Shown: positions 33,243 through 43,299, numbered from the stretch's first letter. The stretch: 64,000 bases of DNA from Allorhizobium undicola ORS 992 = ATCC 700741 (GCF_000621665.1 NZ_JHXQ01000003.1:248001-312000), one strand, 5' to 3'. The notes: a model not told the origin generated them from the letters alone. Numbers and translations: made by a program.

Positions 33243-34907
33243 ATGACCCCTGTTTCGACAAGCACTGCGACCGTGGACAAGGACTGGTGGCGCGGTGCCG
33301 TGATCTACCAGATTTACCCGCGCTCCTTTCAGGATTCCAACAATGACGGCGTGGGCGATCTCAAGGGCATTACAGCGCGCTTGCCGCATGTGGCGCGGCT
33401 GGGGGCGGATGCTATCTGGATCTCGCCCTTCTTTGCCTCGCCCATGAAGGATTTCGGCTACGACGTCTCCAACTACACCGATGTCGATCCGATGTTCGGG
33501 ACCGTGGCCGACTTCGACGCTCTGATCGCCGAGGCCCACAGGCTTGGGATCAAGGTGATGATCGATCTGGTGATCTCCCACACCTCCGATCAGCACGCAT
33601 GGTTTGCCGAAAGCCGTTCCAGCCGCATCAATCCCAAATCCGACTGGTATGTCTGGTCCGATCCCAAGCCCGACGGTTCGCCGCCGAATAACTGGCTTTC
33701 GATTTTCGGCGGCTCTGCCTGGGCATGGGACGCAAGGCGGATGCAGTATTACCTGCACAACTTCCTGACCTCGCAGCCCGATCTGAACATGCACAATCCG
33801 CAGGTACAGGACGCGGTGCTGGATGCGGCCCGCTTCTGGCTGAAGCGCGGCGTGGACGGCTTCCGTCTCGATACGATCAACTTCTATTTCCACGACAAGC
33901 AATTGCGCGACAACCCGCCGCTGTCGCCCGAGCGGCGCAATGCTTCCACCGCGCCTGCCGTCAATCCCTATAACTTTCAGGACCACATCTACGACAAGAA
34001 CCAGCCGGAAAATCTGGAATTCCTGAAGCGTTTCCGCGCGCTGCTGGAGGAGTTTCCGGCCATTGCGGCAGTAGGCGAAGTTGGCGACGGCCAGTATGGA
34101 CTGGAAATTGTCGGCCAGTACACTTCCGGCGGCGACAAGATGCAGATGTGCTACGCCTTTGAATTCCTCGCGCCAGAGCCGTTGACCCCGCAGGTCGTTG
34201 CCGACACCCAGGCCGCTTTTCGGGCTGCCGCGCCAGAGGGCTGGGCCTGCTGGGCCTTTTCCAACCATGATGTCGTTCGCCACGTCTCCCGCTGGGGAGC
34301 GGAGGTGGTGGACCGGCAGGCCTTCGCCAAGTTTCTTTCGGCGGTACTGCTCACGCAGCGCGGCTCGGTCTGCATCTATCAGGGCGAGGAACTGGGTCTC
34401 ACGGAAGCCGATATTGCGTTTGAAGATTTGCAGGATCCCTATGGCAAGGAATTCTGGCCCGAATTCAAGGGACGCGACGGTTGCCGCACGCCTATGGTGT
34501 GGGATTCGCTTGCCCACCATGCTGGCTTCAGCAATGGCGAGACGACGTGGCTGCCCATTCCGGTGGAGCACAGCCTGAATGCCGTCAGCGTGCAGGATGG
34601 CAAGGAGGGGTCGGTGTTGGAGCATTACCGCCGCTTCCTGCAATTCCGTCGGCAATTTCCGGCGCTCGTCAAGGGCGACATTGCCTTCCACATCGTCAGC
34701 GATACGCAGCTTGCCTATTCCCGCCTGCTGGACGGGCAGGAGGTCCTGTGCCTGTTCAACATGAGCCCCGCAGAAGACAGGATCGCCCTTCCCGATGGCG
34801 AGTGGGACATGCTCGAGGGCCATGGTTTCGAAGCCGGGCTGGACGATGCAAAGGCAATCCTGCCTGGATGGGGAGCAGCCTTTGCGCTGCGCCGCCAGAC
34901 GGTGTGA
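33243..34907 (+). CDS. aglA: Alpha-glucosidase AglA (GH13)
   Basis: 554 residues, cytoplasmic (no signal peptide). The GH13 regions are seen in order: DAIWISPFFASPMKDFGYDV, VMIDLVISHTSDQHAWF, GVDGFRLDTINFYF (nucleophile Asp in FRLDT), AAVGEVGDG (acid/base Glu) and FSNHDVVRH. It hydrolyses sucrose, maltose and related alpha-glucosides imported by AglEFGK, releasing glucose for the Entner-Doudoroff genes nearby. GGAAGA lies upstream of the ATG. A GCCG/CGGC stem follows the stop at 34912-34929. Confidence 0.94.
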   Translation: MTPVSTSTATVDKDWWRGAVIYQIYPRSFQDSNNDGVGDLKGITARLPHVARLGADAIWISPFFASPMKDFGYDVSNYTDVDPMFGTVADFDALIAEAHRLGIKVMIDLVISHTSDQHAWFAESRSSRINPKSDWYVWSDPKPDGSPPNNWLSIFGGSAWAWDARRMQYYLHNFLTSQPDLNMHNPQVQDAVLDAARFWLKRGVDGFRLDTINFYFHDKQLRDNPPLSPERRNASTAPAVNPYNFQDHIYDKNQPENLEFLKRFRALLEEFPAIAAVGEVGDGQYGLEIVGQYTSGGDKMQMCYAFEFLAPEPLTPQVVADTQAAFRAAAPEGWACWAFSNHDVVRHVSRWGAEVVDRQAFAKFLSAVLLTQRGSVCIYQGEELGLTEADIAFEDLQDPYGKEFWPEFKGRDGCRTPMVWDSLAHHAGFSNGETTWLPIPVEHSLNAVSVQDGKEGSVLEHYRRFLQFRRQFPALVKGDIAFHIVSDTQLAYSRLLDGQEVLCLFNMSPAEDRIALPDGEWDMLEGHGFEAGLDDAKAILPGWGAAFALRRQTV

Positions 34908-34911
34908 AAGA

Positions 34912-34929
34912 AAAGCCGCCAGCGGCTTT
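34912..34929 (+). terminator. Stem-loop after aglA
   Basis: AAAGCCG (34912-34918) and CGGCTTT (34923-34929) form a seven-pair stem with a four-base loop just behind the aglA stop. Only a C follows the TTT, so it may be a weak terminator or mRNA processing site before aglK. Confidence 0.4.
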
Positions 34930-35056
34930 CGACCTGTAACCAGATGGGTGCCGCGCGGTTGCGGCATCTTTCACGCAAAAGCGCTTGAGCATTTCCGGAG
35001 CGGGATAGGTCCGCTTTTCTGAAGGACAATGCCCTGGAGAATGAAAGGGGAGGACC

Positions 35057-36163
35057 ATGGCTGGTCTCGTGCTGAAAGATGTTCGCAAGGCCTATGGAGA
35101 GGTCAAGGTTCTCCATGGCATCGATCTCGATATTGCCAAGGGGGAGTTCGTGGTCTTTGTCGGCCCGTCCGGCTGCGGAAAGTCCACCTTGCTGCGCATG
35201 ATCGCCGGTCTGGAAGAGATCACCGACGGCGACCTTCTCATCGATGGCCAGAAGGTCAATACCGTGCCGCCCTCCAAACGCGGCATCGCCATGGTGTTTC
35301 AGTCCTATGCGCTCTATCCGCATATGACGGTGTTCGACAACATGGCATTCGGGATGCGAATAGCAGGGGAGAGCAAGGAAGAGATCGACCGCCGGGTGCG
35401 CGCGGCCGCTGCCATTCTCCAGCTTGAACCCTATCTGGATCGCCTGCCCAAGGCGCTTTCGGGCGGGCAGCGCCAGCGCGTTGCCATTGGCCGGGCCATT
35501 TGCCGCAACCCGAAGGTTTTTCTGTTCGACGAGCCGCTTTCCAACCTCGATGCCGCCTTGCGCGTGGCAACACGCATCGAGATTGCCAAGCTGCACGAGC
35601 AGATGCCCGATACCACGATGATCTACGTCACGCATGATCAGGTGGAGGCGATGACGCTGGCAGACCGGATCGTCGTGCTTTCGGCAGGGCGGATCGAGCA
35701 GGTGGGGGCGCCGCTGGAGCTTTACGAGCGGCCAGCCAATCTCTTCGTCGCCCGTTTCATTGGCTCACCGGCCATGAACATCCTGCCCGGAACCGTGGTG
35801 GAAACGGGATCGGTCACGCGCGTCATGCTCTCCGACCAGCGGCCTGTTTGCGTGCCGATAGAAACAGGCTTGAGCGACACCGGCGCCATGGCAAGCCTTG
35901 GTGTGCGCCCGGAAGACCTGACAGTGACAAAGGGCGATTCCTATCTCTTCGAAGCGAGCGTCACGCTGGTCGAGGCGCTTGGAGAAGTCACGCTGCTCTA
36001 TGTGGAAGGCGCCATGTCGGTCGAGCCGCTTGTGGTGAAATTGCCCGGCATTGCTGCGATTTCGCGTGGTGAAACCCTGCGTTTTACGGCCGCGCCCGAG
36101 AAGCTTCATCTTTTCGACGGGCAGGGCAAGAGCTTCAGGCTGCGGGAAGGGCGGTCGCTTTAG
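35057..36163 (+). CDS. aglK: Alpha-glucoside ABC transporter ATPase AglK
   Basis: 368 residues. Walker A GPSGCGKST, Q-loop VFQSYALYPHMTV, signature LSGGQRQRVAIGRA, Walker B VFLFDEPLSNLDA and H-loop YVTHDQVEA are intact. A MalK-type C-terminal regulatory TOBE domain starts near residue 235. It energises AglFG. Start ATG 35057 follows GGGGAGGA. It is separated from aglA by 149 bases holding the stem at 34912 and an AAAAGCGCTTGAG sequence that partly resembles the upstream operator. Confidence 0.94.
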   Translation: MAGLVLKDVRKAYGEVKVLHGIDLDIAKGEFVVFVGPSGCGKSTLLRMIAGLEEITDGDLLIDGQKVNTVPPSKRGIAMVFQSYALYPHMTVFDNMAFGMRIAGESKEEIDRRVRAAAAILQLEPYLDRLPKALSGGQRQRVAIGRAICRNPKVFLFDEPLSNLDAALRVATRIEIAKLHEQMPDTTMIYVTHDQVEAMTLADRIVVLSAGRIEQVGAPLELYERPANLFVARFIGSPAMNILPGTVVETGSVTRVMLSDQRPVCVPIETGLSDTGAMASLGVRPEDLTVTKGDSYLFEASVTLVEALGEVTLLYVEGAMSVEPLVVKLPGIAAISRGETLRFTAAPEKLHLFDGQGKSFRLREGRSL

Positions 36164-36167
36164 GAGC

Positions 36168-36340
36168 GTCTTAACCAAAGCTCGATGCAGCGTTGTTTAC
36201 CCCCGAATATCAGAGGGAAATAATCACCATCTGTTAAGACCCGGCCCCTAGCCTGAGCGTGTCGGCCAATCGTCGCAAACGGCCGAAGGAGACGTGTCCA
36301 CGCAATCTGAACTGCGTGGAAAGGACTTGGGGGTAAATTC
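36168..36340 (+). promoter_or_regulatory. Structured leader of the PilZ-like gene
   Basis: Two stems precede the ribosome binding site: TCGGCC (36262-36267) with GGCCGA (36281-36286), and TCCACGCA (36297-36304) with TGCGTGGA (36313-36320), both perfect. GGGGG at about 36329 is the likely ribosome binding site and remains free. Further upstream, GTCTTAAC (36168-36175) and GTTAAGAC (36233-36240) form a perfect inverted repeat. Confidence 0.5.
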
Positions 36341-36748
36341 ATGGCGCTCGCAACAAGCAATTCGCATTTCCTGAAAAAGGAAGAGTCCTTCATGTATGAT
36401 CGGGAAAACCGCTTTCGCATGGAAGACACCATGAATGCCGGACGCCTTGAATATACCGAGAAAGGCATGACGCATATGGCCTCGCGCCGTTGCGACATCA
36501 TCCGCATTTCGCAAAGCGGCGCCGTAATCGCGCTTCTCACCCAGTTCAACCTTCCCAAGCAATTTTACCTGGACATTCCAGACGCCCGCATCAACAAGAT
36601 CGGCAGTCTGTTGATGAAGACCTTCTCCAACAACACCGCCGAAATCCGTTTTCTTCGTCTTTTGAACCAGAAGGAAATGGATCGCATCTTCGTTTTCTCC
36701 ACGCACCCGGCGCATAAGGATCGGGTTCTGGACGTCAGGTCGTGGTGA
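36341..36748 (+). CDS. PilZ-like domain protein
   Basis: 135 residues without signal or membrane helices. Residues about 40-135 resemble a PilZ domain: RRCDIIRISQSGAVIALL fits the (D/N)xSxxG motif in reduced form, and FNLPKQFYLDIPDA fits the following strand pair. The N-terminal RxxxR c-di-GMP motif is not obvious, so c-di-GMP binding is uncertain. PilZ proteins near motility genes often modulate swimming. Followed by a good terminator at 36796. Confidence 0.55.
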   Translation: MALATSNSHFLKKEESFMYDRENRFRMEDTMNAGRLEYTEKGMTHMASRRCDIIRISQSGAVIALLTQFNLPKQFYLDIPDARINKIGSLLMKTFSNNTAEIRFLRLLNQKEMDRIFVFSTHPAHKDRVLDVRSW

Positions 36749-37115
36749 GGGCGCTCACGTTTATGTGAGAATAGCAGAATATTGCTATGTTTTGAGGGAG
36801 GCGGGGCCTCCCTTTTGCCGTTTTGCGACAAAAATGTCGTATTTCATCCGCCTTTTGGTTAACGGACGGGGCGTGAGTCGAAAACGAGCTGTTTTGTAAA
36901 CTCTTTAGTTACCAAGTTTCTTCATTCTTTGGCTGTCATCGACAGGTTTGCCTCAGCCGAACGAATGCCGAAGCCCGCGCCTTGGCGCAAGCGTCCGGAC
37001 CATTGTCTGTCGGTGAGCGGGGCGGTTGAACCTCTCCATGATTTTGTGTTGACCGCATGACGGCGGGGCAGGGCGCATTGCGCCGGCACGCGCCATGCAA
37101 CAGGCGAGTTGAAGT
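36749..37115. other. 367-base region upstream of the Tlde1-domain gene
   Basis: Apart from the terminator at 36796-36816 the stretch carries an AT-rich part at about 36840-36935, a likely promoter zone, and a GC-rich part from 36960 with no readable gene. No ribosome binding site stronger than GTTGAAG precedes the downstream ATG at 37116. Confidence 0.45.
36796..36816 (+). terminator. Rho-independent terminator after the PilZ-like gene
   Basis: GGGAGGC (36796-36802) and GCCTCCC (36806-36812) form a perfect seven-pair stem with a GGG loop, followed by TTTT. Confidence 0.85.
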
Positions 37116-38423
37116 ATGGCGTTCGCGAGCGAAACCTTCGCTGCATTGGCAGTTCAGCGTTCTGGAAAGTCTTTCCTGCCTTCCATGAAGTCCAGTGCCG
37201 CCTGGTTGGGTGGTGGCGTGGCAATCGGCCTGTGGCTTGCGGCAACGCTATCGGCGCTGCATGGGCTGCCGTCGCTGTCACGAGGGGAGGTCGCTTTTTC
37301 CAGTCAGGGCAAGGCCGATCTGTTGCGCGCCAGCCTTCTGATGCCCTCGGCTCCGGTACAGACCGTCGCACCACTTCCGACGCCTGCCGAGCGGGAAGCG
37401 AAAATCGCGGCGATGCGCGCGCGCGCGCTCAAGGACATGCAGGTTCGCATCGCCCAGATCGAACTGGCGCGTGGGCCGGTGTCACGGCCGCTCGATCAGG
37501 CGGGACGGGCAATTCTCGAACAGGCGCTTGCCGCCTCCATCGCCGAGAGGGCGATTTCGCAGCGATGGGACGAGACATTGACCCGCGAAACCGCCGACCT
37601 CATGGCTGCCGCCGAGCGCGAGGCTGCGGTGAAAAAGGATCAGCAAATGGCCGCAGCCGTGCTGCAACAGGCCCCGCCACTCGACAGTCTGAAGGGCACC
37701 CCTGCGGAACTTGCTGCCGCAACCGTGGCGCCCCGGCCATCCGTGATGGAAAAAACCGCCGAGCAGCAGCAACTTGCCATGTTGCCGGACGATGTTCCGG
37801 CCCCGCTTTCACGTCCCAAGGATGATCCCTTTGCCAAGGTCATGGCTGAAGCCCGGCCGGAGACGCAGCCGGACGCGCCGAAGACCATTCCTTTGAAATC
37901 GGCCCCGGAAAAGACCGTGCCGAAGACCCTGATGGGCTATGCCCGCTCCAGCGACGTGATGGATGACGACGATAGCCCGTCGATTTTTCGCCGCCGTGCG
38001 GCTCTGCCCGGCCGGGGAAGCGGCGTTGCGGTCTATGATATTTCCGCGGCAACCGTGCATCTCCCAAGCGGGGAAAAGCTGGTCGCCCATTCCGGTCGCG
38101 GCGAAAACCGCGATAACCCTCGCTCTGTCCACATCAAGGACCGCGGCGCCACGCCTCCCAATGTCTACCGCCTGACCATGCGCGAAGCACTGTTCCATGG
38201 CGTGGAAGCCCTGCGCATGACGCCGGTGGGTGATGGCAAGATGTATGGCCGCGACGGCTTCCTGACCCATACCTATCTGTTGCGCGTTCGCGGCGATTCC
38301 AGTGGCTGCGTGGTCTTCGATCAATATCCGCGCTTCCTTGCTGCTTTCAAGCGTGGAGAGGTGCGCACGCTGATCGTCGTGCCGAGCATAAACGAACTGC
38401 CGCGCTACATGGCGCAATTGTAA
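37116..38423 (+). CDS. Membrane-anchored Tlde1/DUF2778-domain protein
   Basis: 435 residues. One transmembrane helix at about residues 27-50 ([20 protein letters not shown]) is followed by about 240 residues of Ala/Pro/Gln/Lys-rich linker and a C-terminal domain (about 305-435) starting GVAVYDISAATVHLPSGEKL, with LRVRGDSSGCVVFDQYPRFL. The pattern of a His followed by SxGC is that of the Tlde1 (DUF2778) family, related to L,D-transpeptidases acting on peptidoglycan. Such domains are known from type VI effectors and also from chromosomal rhizobial proteins. No secretion genes are near, so a housekeeping wall enzyme is more likely. Confidence 0.7.
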   Translation: MAFASETFAALAVQRSGKSFLPSMKSSAAWLGGGVAIGLWLAATLSALHGLPSLSRGEVAFSSQGKADLLRASLLMPSAPVQTVAPLPTPAEREAKIAAMRARALKDMQVRIAQIELARGPVSRPLDQAGRAILEQALAASIAERAISQRWDETLTRETADLMAAAEREAAVKKDQQMAAAVLQQAPPLDSLKGTPAELAAATVAPRPSVMEKTAEQQQLAMLPDDVPAPLSRPKDDPFAKVMAEARPETQPDAPKTIPLKSAPEKTVPKTLMGYARSSDVMDDDDSPSIFRRRAALPGRGSGVAVYDISAATVHLPSGEKLVAHSGRGENRDNPRSVHIKDRGATPPNVYRLTMREALFHGVEALRMTPVGDGKMYGRDGFLTHTYLLRVRGDSSGCVVFDQYPRFLAAFKRGEVRTLIVVPSINELPRYMAQL

Positions 38424-38458
38424 GTTATCTCTTACGTTTAACGTCAATGTAAGATCGG

Positions 38459-38485
38459 CAAAAAAGGGAGTGATGTTCGCTCCCC
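38459..38485 (-). terminator. Terminator of the soluble chemoreceptor gene
   Basis: On the minus strand GGGAG and CTCCC (positions 38484-38480 and 38470-38466) pair around a nine-base loop, followed by six T (38465-38460). It serves the minus-strand chemoreceptor ending at 38495 and separates it from the convergent gene ending at 38423. Confidence 0.75.
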
Positions 38486-38494
38486 TTTCAACCT

Positions 38495-40171
38495 TCAGGC
38501 CGCATAACGATTGGCGAGGGAAGGAGAGGCGCGTCCTTCCAGCTTGAAGCGGCTGATGAGTTCGCGCAGCCGGGCGGTTTCGCTGGCAAGCGTGGCGCTC
38601 GCAGCGTTCGATTCCTCGACCATGCCGGCATTCTGCTGTGTCACCTGATCCATCTGGTTGATGGCCTGATTGACGGCGACGAGACCGGTGGATTGTTCGC
38701 GGGTGGAACCGGCAATGGCCTGCATCAAGGTGTTGGCTTTTACCACATTGTCCTGAATGGTCTTGAGCGCTTCGCCGGTCTCGCTCACGAGCTTGACGCC
38801 GGTCTGGACCTCCTCTGAGGACTTGCGGATGAGTTCCTTGATTTCCTTGGCGGCATTGGCGGACCGCTGCGCCAGTTCACGCACTTCCTGCGCGACCACG
38901 GCAAAGCCCTTGCCGGCTTCGCCGGCGCGGGCCGCTTCCACACCGGCATTCAGCGCCAGAAGATTGGTCTGAAACGCAATTTCATCGATGACGCCGATAA
39001 TGTTCGAGATCTGGCTGGACGAGGCTTCGATCCGCGCCATGGCGCTGACGGCTTCGGCCACGATCTGGCCGGAGCGTTCGGCGCTTGCGTCGGCAGCCTG
39101 CGTTGCCTGACGGGCCTCTTCGGCGCGCTGCGAGGCATTATTGACATTGACGGTGATCTCGTCGAGCGCGGCGGCCGTTTCCTCCAGCGAGGCGGCCTGT
39201 TGCTCTGTGCGCCTGGAAAGGTCCTGGGCGCTATGACTGATTTCGCGCGTACCGGAATCGATCAGGTCCGTGGACTGACTGACGGCCGAAAGCGTGCCGT
39301 TCAATTGCGAAATGGCCTCGTTCATGTTGTTGCGCAAGGATTCGAAATCAGCGGCAAAGGGCTTGGTCAGCTTGATGTCCAGATTGCCATTGGCCAGAGA
39401 GGCCAGCGCCGCACCGATCGTATCGACGGCATAGACCCGGTCGGTCACGTCCATGGCGAATTTGACGGCCTTCGTCACCCGGCCCTTCTCGTCGAGAATG
39501 GGGTTGTAAGAGGCGCTGATCACCAGTCTTTTGCCGCCCTTGCCGTAGCGAACGAATTCTTCCGCCTGATATTTGCCGCCGCGCAGCGCCGTCCAGAACT
39601 CCTGATAGGCCGGGGAAGCGGCATAATCCTTGTCCACGAACATGCTGTGATTTTTGCCCTCGATCTCCTCCAGCCGGTAGCCGAGCGCGTTCAGAAAATT
39701 CTGGTTGGCGCTGATGACATTGCCTTCCGGGGTAAAGGCGACGATGGCCTGGACACGGGTTATGGCTTGCATCTGGTTCTGATAGTCGAGATTGAGCAGG
39801 CGCTCTTTCGCATTTGCCCATTCCACCACGAAACCCGTGATGGTCGTGCCGTTTTTAAGCGGCGTCACGATGAGGTCGAATGCGCGTTGGCCGACCCAGA
39901 TGGTGGCGCGGTGCTGGCTTTGCAGATTTGCCAGCATGGAGCGTTGATGGCCGGGATTCTTGTGAAATATGTCGATATTGCTGCCGATCAGCGATTGCAT
40001 GTCGAAGCGCGGCAATTCCTTCTTCAGGTCGCTTTCCGCTTCGGAAAGCAGCGTTTTGACCGCGCCGTTCATATAACGGATGTTGAGCCTGGCATCTGCG
40101 ATCATGATGTTGGCGTTGATCGTTTCCAACGCCGCCAGTTTCGATCTGGTTTCTTTCGATAGTCCGTACAT
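38495..40171 (-). CDS. Soluble PAS-domain methyl-accepting chemotaxis protein
   Basis: 558 residues from the ATG at 40171 (AGGGGCT upstream); an in-frame ATG eight codons earlier is less likely. No transmembrane helix. Two PAS domains (about residues 15-115 and 125-240; the second with [20 protein letters not shown] and [20 protein letters not shown]) are followed by a HAMP-like stretch and an MCP signalling domain with the hairpin tip [20 protein letters not shown] and [19 protein letters not shown]. It is a cytoplasmic chemoreceptor, possibly of the Aer type sensing redox or energy state. The end RYAA lacks a CheR-binding pentapeptide. Confidence 0.88.
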   Translation of the reverse strand: MYGLSKETRSKLAALETINANIMIADARLNIRYMNGAVKTLLSEAESDLKKELPRFDMQSLIGSNIDIFHKNPGHQRSMLANLQSQHRATIWVGQRAFDLIVTPLKNGTTITGFVVEWANAKERLLNLDYQNQMQAITRVQAIVAFTPEGNVISANQNFLNALGYRLEEIEGKNHSMFVDKDYAASPAYQEFWTALRGGKYQAEEFVRYGKGGKRLVISASYNPILDEKGRVTKAVKFAMDVTDRVYAVDTIGAALASLANGNLDIKLTKPFAADFESLRNNMNEAISQLNGTLSAVSQSTDLIDSGTREISHSAQDLSRRTEQQAASLEETAAALDEITVNVNNASQRAEEARQATQAADASAERSGQIVAEAVSAMARIEASSSQISNIIGVIDEIAFQTNLLALNAGVEAARAGEAGKGFAVVAQEVRELAQRSANAAKEIKELIRKSSEEVQTGVKLVSETGEALKTIQDNVVKANTLMQAIAGSTREQSTGLVAVNQAINQMDQVTQQNAGMVEESNAASATLASETARLRELISRFKLEGRASPSLANRYAA

Positions 40172-40571
40172 GGCAGCCCCTGCGCTAGAGCACAATCCGA
40201 CCCGAGTGAAAATGGATCGACAGGATTATGCTGCAAAAAGATCATCCTGGAGCGCCGATGCGATTCAATTGGACCGGCACTGCAAGCCCGTGAACCGCGG
40301 CCAGGCCGCGATCCGTCTTCCGAGCGCAAGAGAAGCATTTACGCTAAAAATTACCCCCCGGATCACAGGGTCAAGGTAAATATTAGAGATAACAAAAGAG
40401 TTAATGGAACAAAATGCACAGCGCTCGAATCTGCTTCAGGGGCGTCGTCGCGGTGGCCCCGGCATCAAGCTTGCAATGCCATGCATTTGATGAACGGCGT
40501 GATGTTATGAGAGGTACAGGCCACGTGCCTGTTGCAGCAGCCTGCCAGCGGTGTTTTGGTGCTCGCAAGCG
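40172..40571. other. 400-base region between edd and the chemoreceptor gene
   Basis: It should hold the promoter of the minus-strand chemoreceptor gene (AT-rich part 40340-40420) and the end of the edd transcript. Short open frames here look non-coding. A nine-pair stem overlaps the edd stop at 40564-40590. Confidence 0.45.
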
Positions 40572-40590
40572 TCAATAAAGCACGCTTGCG
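40564..40590. other. Stem-loop over the edd stop codon
   Basis: CGCAAGCGT (40564-40572) and ACGCTTGCG (40582-40590) form a perfect nine-pair stem with loop CAATAAAGC. The TCAATAAAGCACG sequence is identical to the one in the alternative stem-loops at 20379-20419 although the stems differ. No U run follows on the minus strand. Confidence 0.5.
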
Positions 40591-42389
40591 CCCATGTCCG
40601 CAGGTCCGGCGACCCGGCGCAGCGGCGCAAACAATTCCCTGCCCATGCCGTATTCGTTTTCCGAAAGATCGATCTTCACCGCCTCGCGGGCGTTGAAGGT
40701 TTCTGCATCAAGCAGCACCTCCAGCGTTCCGCTCACGGCATCGAGCCGCAGCATATCGCCATCGCGGATTTTGGCGATGGCGCCGCCATCCACCGCTTCC
40801 GGCGTCACGTGGATTGCTGCCGGAACCTTGCCCGAAGCACCCGACATGCGCCCGTCGGTGACGAGGGCCACCTTGTAGCCGCGATCCTGCAAAACACCCA
40901 GGGAAGGGGTGAGCTTGTGCAGTTCCGGCATTCCGCAGGCCTTTGGCCCCTGGAAACGCACGACGGCCACGAAATCGCGATTCAGTTCGCCGCGCTTGAA
41001 GGCATCCTGCATGTCCTGCTGGCTATGGAAGACCAGTGCCGGTGCCTCGATCACATGCCGTTCCGGCTTGACGGCGGAAATCTTGATGACTGCCTTGCCA
41101 ATATTGCCGGTCAGCATCTTCAGGCCGCCATTAGCCTGGAAGGGGGTCTCGATCCGGGCCAGCACCTTCGGATCATGGCTGTCTTCGGGGGCAGGCTGGC
41201 GGGCAACGGTGCCGTCTTCATTCAGCTTCGGCTCGATCGTATAGGCGGCAAGACCTTGACCATAGACGGTGCGGACATCGTCATGCAGCAGGCCGCCGCG
41301 CAGAAGCTGTTTGATGAGATAGCCCATGCCGCCTGCGGCATGGAAGTGGTTCACATCGGCAAGCCCGTTGGGATAGACGCGGGCCAGAAGCGGCACGATG
41401 TCGGAAAGATCGGAAATATCCTGCCACGTCAATTGAATGCCGCCCGCCCGCGCCATGGCGATCAGGTGCATGGTATGGTTGGTGGAGCCGCCGGTGGCGT
41501 GCAGGCCCACGACGCCGTTGATGATGGAGCGCTCGTCGATCATCTCGCCGGCAGGCGTAAACTCGTTGCCGAGGGCGGTAATCTGCAAGGCGCGTTTGGC
41601 GGCTTCCCGGGTCAGCGCGTCGCGCAGCGGCGTGCCGGGATTGACGAAGGAGGCGCCCGGCAGATGGAAGCCCATGATTTCCATCAGCATCTGGTTGGAG
41701 TTGGCCGTGCCGTAGAAGGTGCAGGTGCCCGGACCGTGATAGGATCTGGATTCGGCCTCCAGCAATTCGGCGCGGCCCACCTTGCCCTCGGCATAGAGTT
41801 GGCGCACGCGCACCTTTTCATCATTCGCCAGCCCCGACGTCATCGGGCCTGCCGGCACGAAGACGGCGGGCAGATGGCCAAAGGTCAGGGCCGCGATCAT
41901 CAGGCCGGGCACGATCTTGTCGCAAACGCCAAGATAGACCGTACTGTCGAACATGTTGTGCGAAAGCCCGATGCCTGCCGCCATGGCGATCACGTCGCGG
42001 GAAAACAGCGAAAGCTCCATGCCCGGCTGGCCCTGCGTCACACCATCGCACATGGCCGGAACACCGCCCGCCACCTGCGCCACGCCGCCTGCTTCGCGGG
42101 CGGCTTCACGGATCAGCGCCGGATAGGTCTCGAAGGGCTGATGGGCCGAAAGCATGTCGTTATAGGCGGTGATGATGCCGAGATTGGGGACCACATCGCC
42201 CGCAAGGGCGGCCTTGTCCCCGGAGGAACAGACGGCAAAGCCGTGGGCGAGATTGCCGCAGGCAAGAGATGCACGGTGAACGCCCTTGGAGGCGGCGCGC
42301 TGCACACGGTCGAGATAGGGTTCGCGCGTCGGCTTCGACCTCTCGACGAGGCGCCGGGTGATGGCTTCAATGCGATGATCGGCACTCAT
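40572..42389 (-). CDS. edd: Phosphogluconate dehydratase Edd
   Basis: 605 residues, usual for the family, from ATG 42389 with GGAAGGAAG upstream; the frame is open 51 codons further but without similarity. Motifs: [59 protein letters not shown] and [15 protein letters not shown], including cysteines for the [4Fe-4S] cluster. It converts 6-phosphogluconate into KDPG, the key step of the Entner-Doudoroff route. It is last in zwf-pgl-edd; the aldolase gene is not in the window. Confidence 0.95.
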   Translation of the reverse strand: MSADHRIEAITRRLVERSKPTREPYLDRVQRAASKGVHRASLACGNLAHGFAVCSSGDKAALAGDVVPNLGIITAYNDMLSAHQPFETYPALIREAAREAGGVAQVAGGVPAMCDGVTQGQPGMELSLFSRDVIAMAAGIGLSHNMFDSTVYLGVCDKIVPGLMIAALTFGHLPAVFVPAGPMTSGLANDEKVRVRQLYAEGKVGRAELLEAESRSYHGPGTCTFYGTANSNQMLMEIMGFHLPGASFVNPGTPLRDALTREAAKRALQITALGNEFTPAGEMIDERSIINGVVGLHATGGSTNHTMHLIAMARAGGIQLTWQDISDLSDIVPLLARVYPNGLADVNHFHAAGGMGYLIKQLLRGGLLHDDVRTVYGQGLAAYTIEPKLNEDGTVARQPAPEDSHDPKVLARIETPFQANGGLKMLTGNIGKAVIKISAVKPERHVIEAPALVFHSQQDMQDAFKRGELNRDFVAVVRFQGPKACGMPELHKLTPSLGVLQDRGYKVALVTDGRMSGASGKVPAAIHVTPEAVDGGAIAKIRDGDMLRLDAVSGTLEVLLDAETFNAREAVKIDLSENEYGMGRELFAPLRRVAGPADMGASVLY

Positions 42390-42404
42390 GGAGCAAACTT
42401 CCTT

Positions 42405-42447
42405 CCAAAGCACGTTCCGGAAAGGGGAGACCGGATTTCCGAACGTG
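42405..42447. repeat. Palindromic element between pgl and edd
   Basis: CACGTTCCGGAAA (42411-42423) and TTTCCGAACGTG (42436-42447) form an imperfect palindrome just upstream of edd. It matches the short intergenic repeat family also seen near 20196, 26875 and 29055. Here it interrupts the pgl-edd operon gap. Confidence 0.6.
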
Positions 42448-42529
42448 GATCTCAGTGATTGCGGGTGAATGGAGCGATCCGCTCGACATTCCCCGCCGCG
42501 TTCCGGGGCAGGTTTGGCCCGAAGGCGCC

Positions 42530-43225
42530 TTATGGCGCCCAATAGATGTCGGTCTTCGAAGGCGCGCGTTCAAGTACGGCCCTGATCGGCATTTCGGCCT
42601 CGTCCGTGCCGGAAAGCGCCTTTTCCAGCACCGTCTTTTTCTCCACTCCTTCGATGTGCAGCACCAGAAGACCGGCATCGGCGAGAGCCGAAAAGGAGAA
42701 GGTCAGGCGCGGTTCGCCCGCACCTGCCGCTTCCATGGTCATGACCCGGCGCGGTGCCGCAAGATCAAGCGCGGCGGCCAGATGATTGCCGCCGGGGAAA
42801 AAGGAGGCCGTGTGGCCATCCGTGCCCATGCCGAGAATGACGACATCGAAGGGGTAAAGCGTTTCGGTTTCGAGGCTGGCGACCCGTGCGGCGGCGTCGA
42901 TATTGGCTTGCGGATGAAAAAGCGGCACGAAGCGGGCGCTGGCCGCTTCTGCCTTCAGGAGATGGGTTTTCACCAGCAGATGGTTGGAGCGTGCATTGTC
43001 TTCCGGCACGAAACGCTCATCCACCAGCGTCACGTAAACCTTTTCCCATGCCAGCGGCATCCGGGAGAGGGCCTCGAAAAACGCCTTGGGCGTGGAGCCG
43101 CCGGAAACGGCCAAAGCTGCCCTGCCGCGCGCGGCAATCGCTGCGGACAGCGCAGACGCCACCCGCCCGGCAAGGGCGGCCGCCAGAGCCGCGCCATTTT
43201 CGAAGGTCAGCAAGTCATGCGCCAT
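42530..43225 (-). CDS. pgl: 6-phosphogluconolactonase Pgl
   Basis: 231 residues, cytoplasmic. [20 protein letters not shown] and [20 protein letters not shown] are the sugar-phosphate binding motifs, and [19 protein letters not shown] carries the catalytic His region. It hydrolyses 6-phosphogluconolactone produced by Zwf. It lies 74 bases after zwf and 140 before edd on the same strand, so the three probably form one operon. Confidence 0.93.
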   Translation of the reverse strand: MAHDLLTFENGAALAAALAGRVASALSAAIAARGRAALAVSGGSTPKAFFEALSRMPLAWEKVYVTLVDERFVPEDNARSNHLLVKTHLLKAEAASARFVPLFHPQANIDAAARVASLETETLYPFDVVILGMGTDGHTASFFPGGNHLAAALDLAAPRRVMTMEAAGAGEPRLTFSFSALADAGLLVLHIEGVEKKTVLEKALSGTDEAEMPIRAVLERAPSKTDIYWAP

Positions 43226-43299
43226 GCATCAACTCCTTGAGACAGTGTGCGCAGCTGCCTGAGAGGGGCTTTGCATCCGCACATGTACAAACACGATTT

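Noticed and set aside
37116-38423. Type VI secretion effector locus
   Set aside because: No secretion, VgrG, PAAR or immunity gene is nearby and the protein has its own membrane anchor.
40551-42458. 635-codon plus-strand frame opposite edd, and 45044-47725 opposite the puu-like genes
   Set aside because: Antisense shadows in GC-rich DNA; the minus-strand products have all family motifs.
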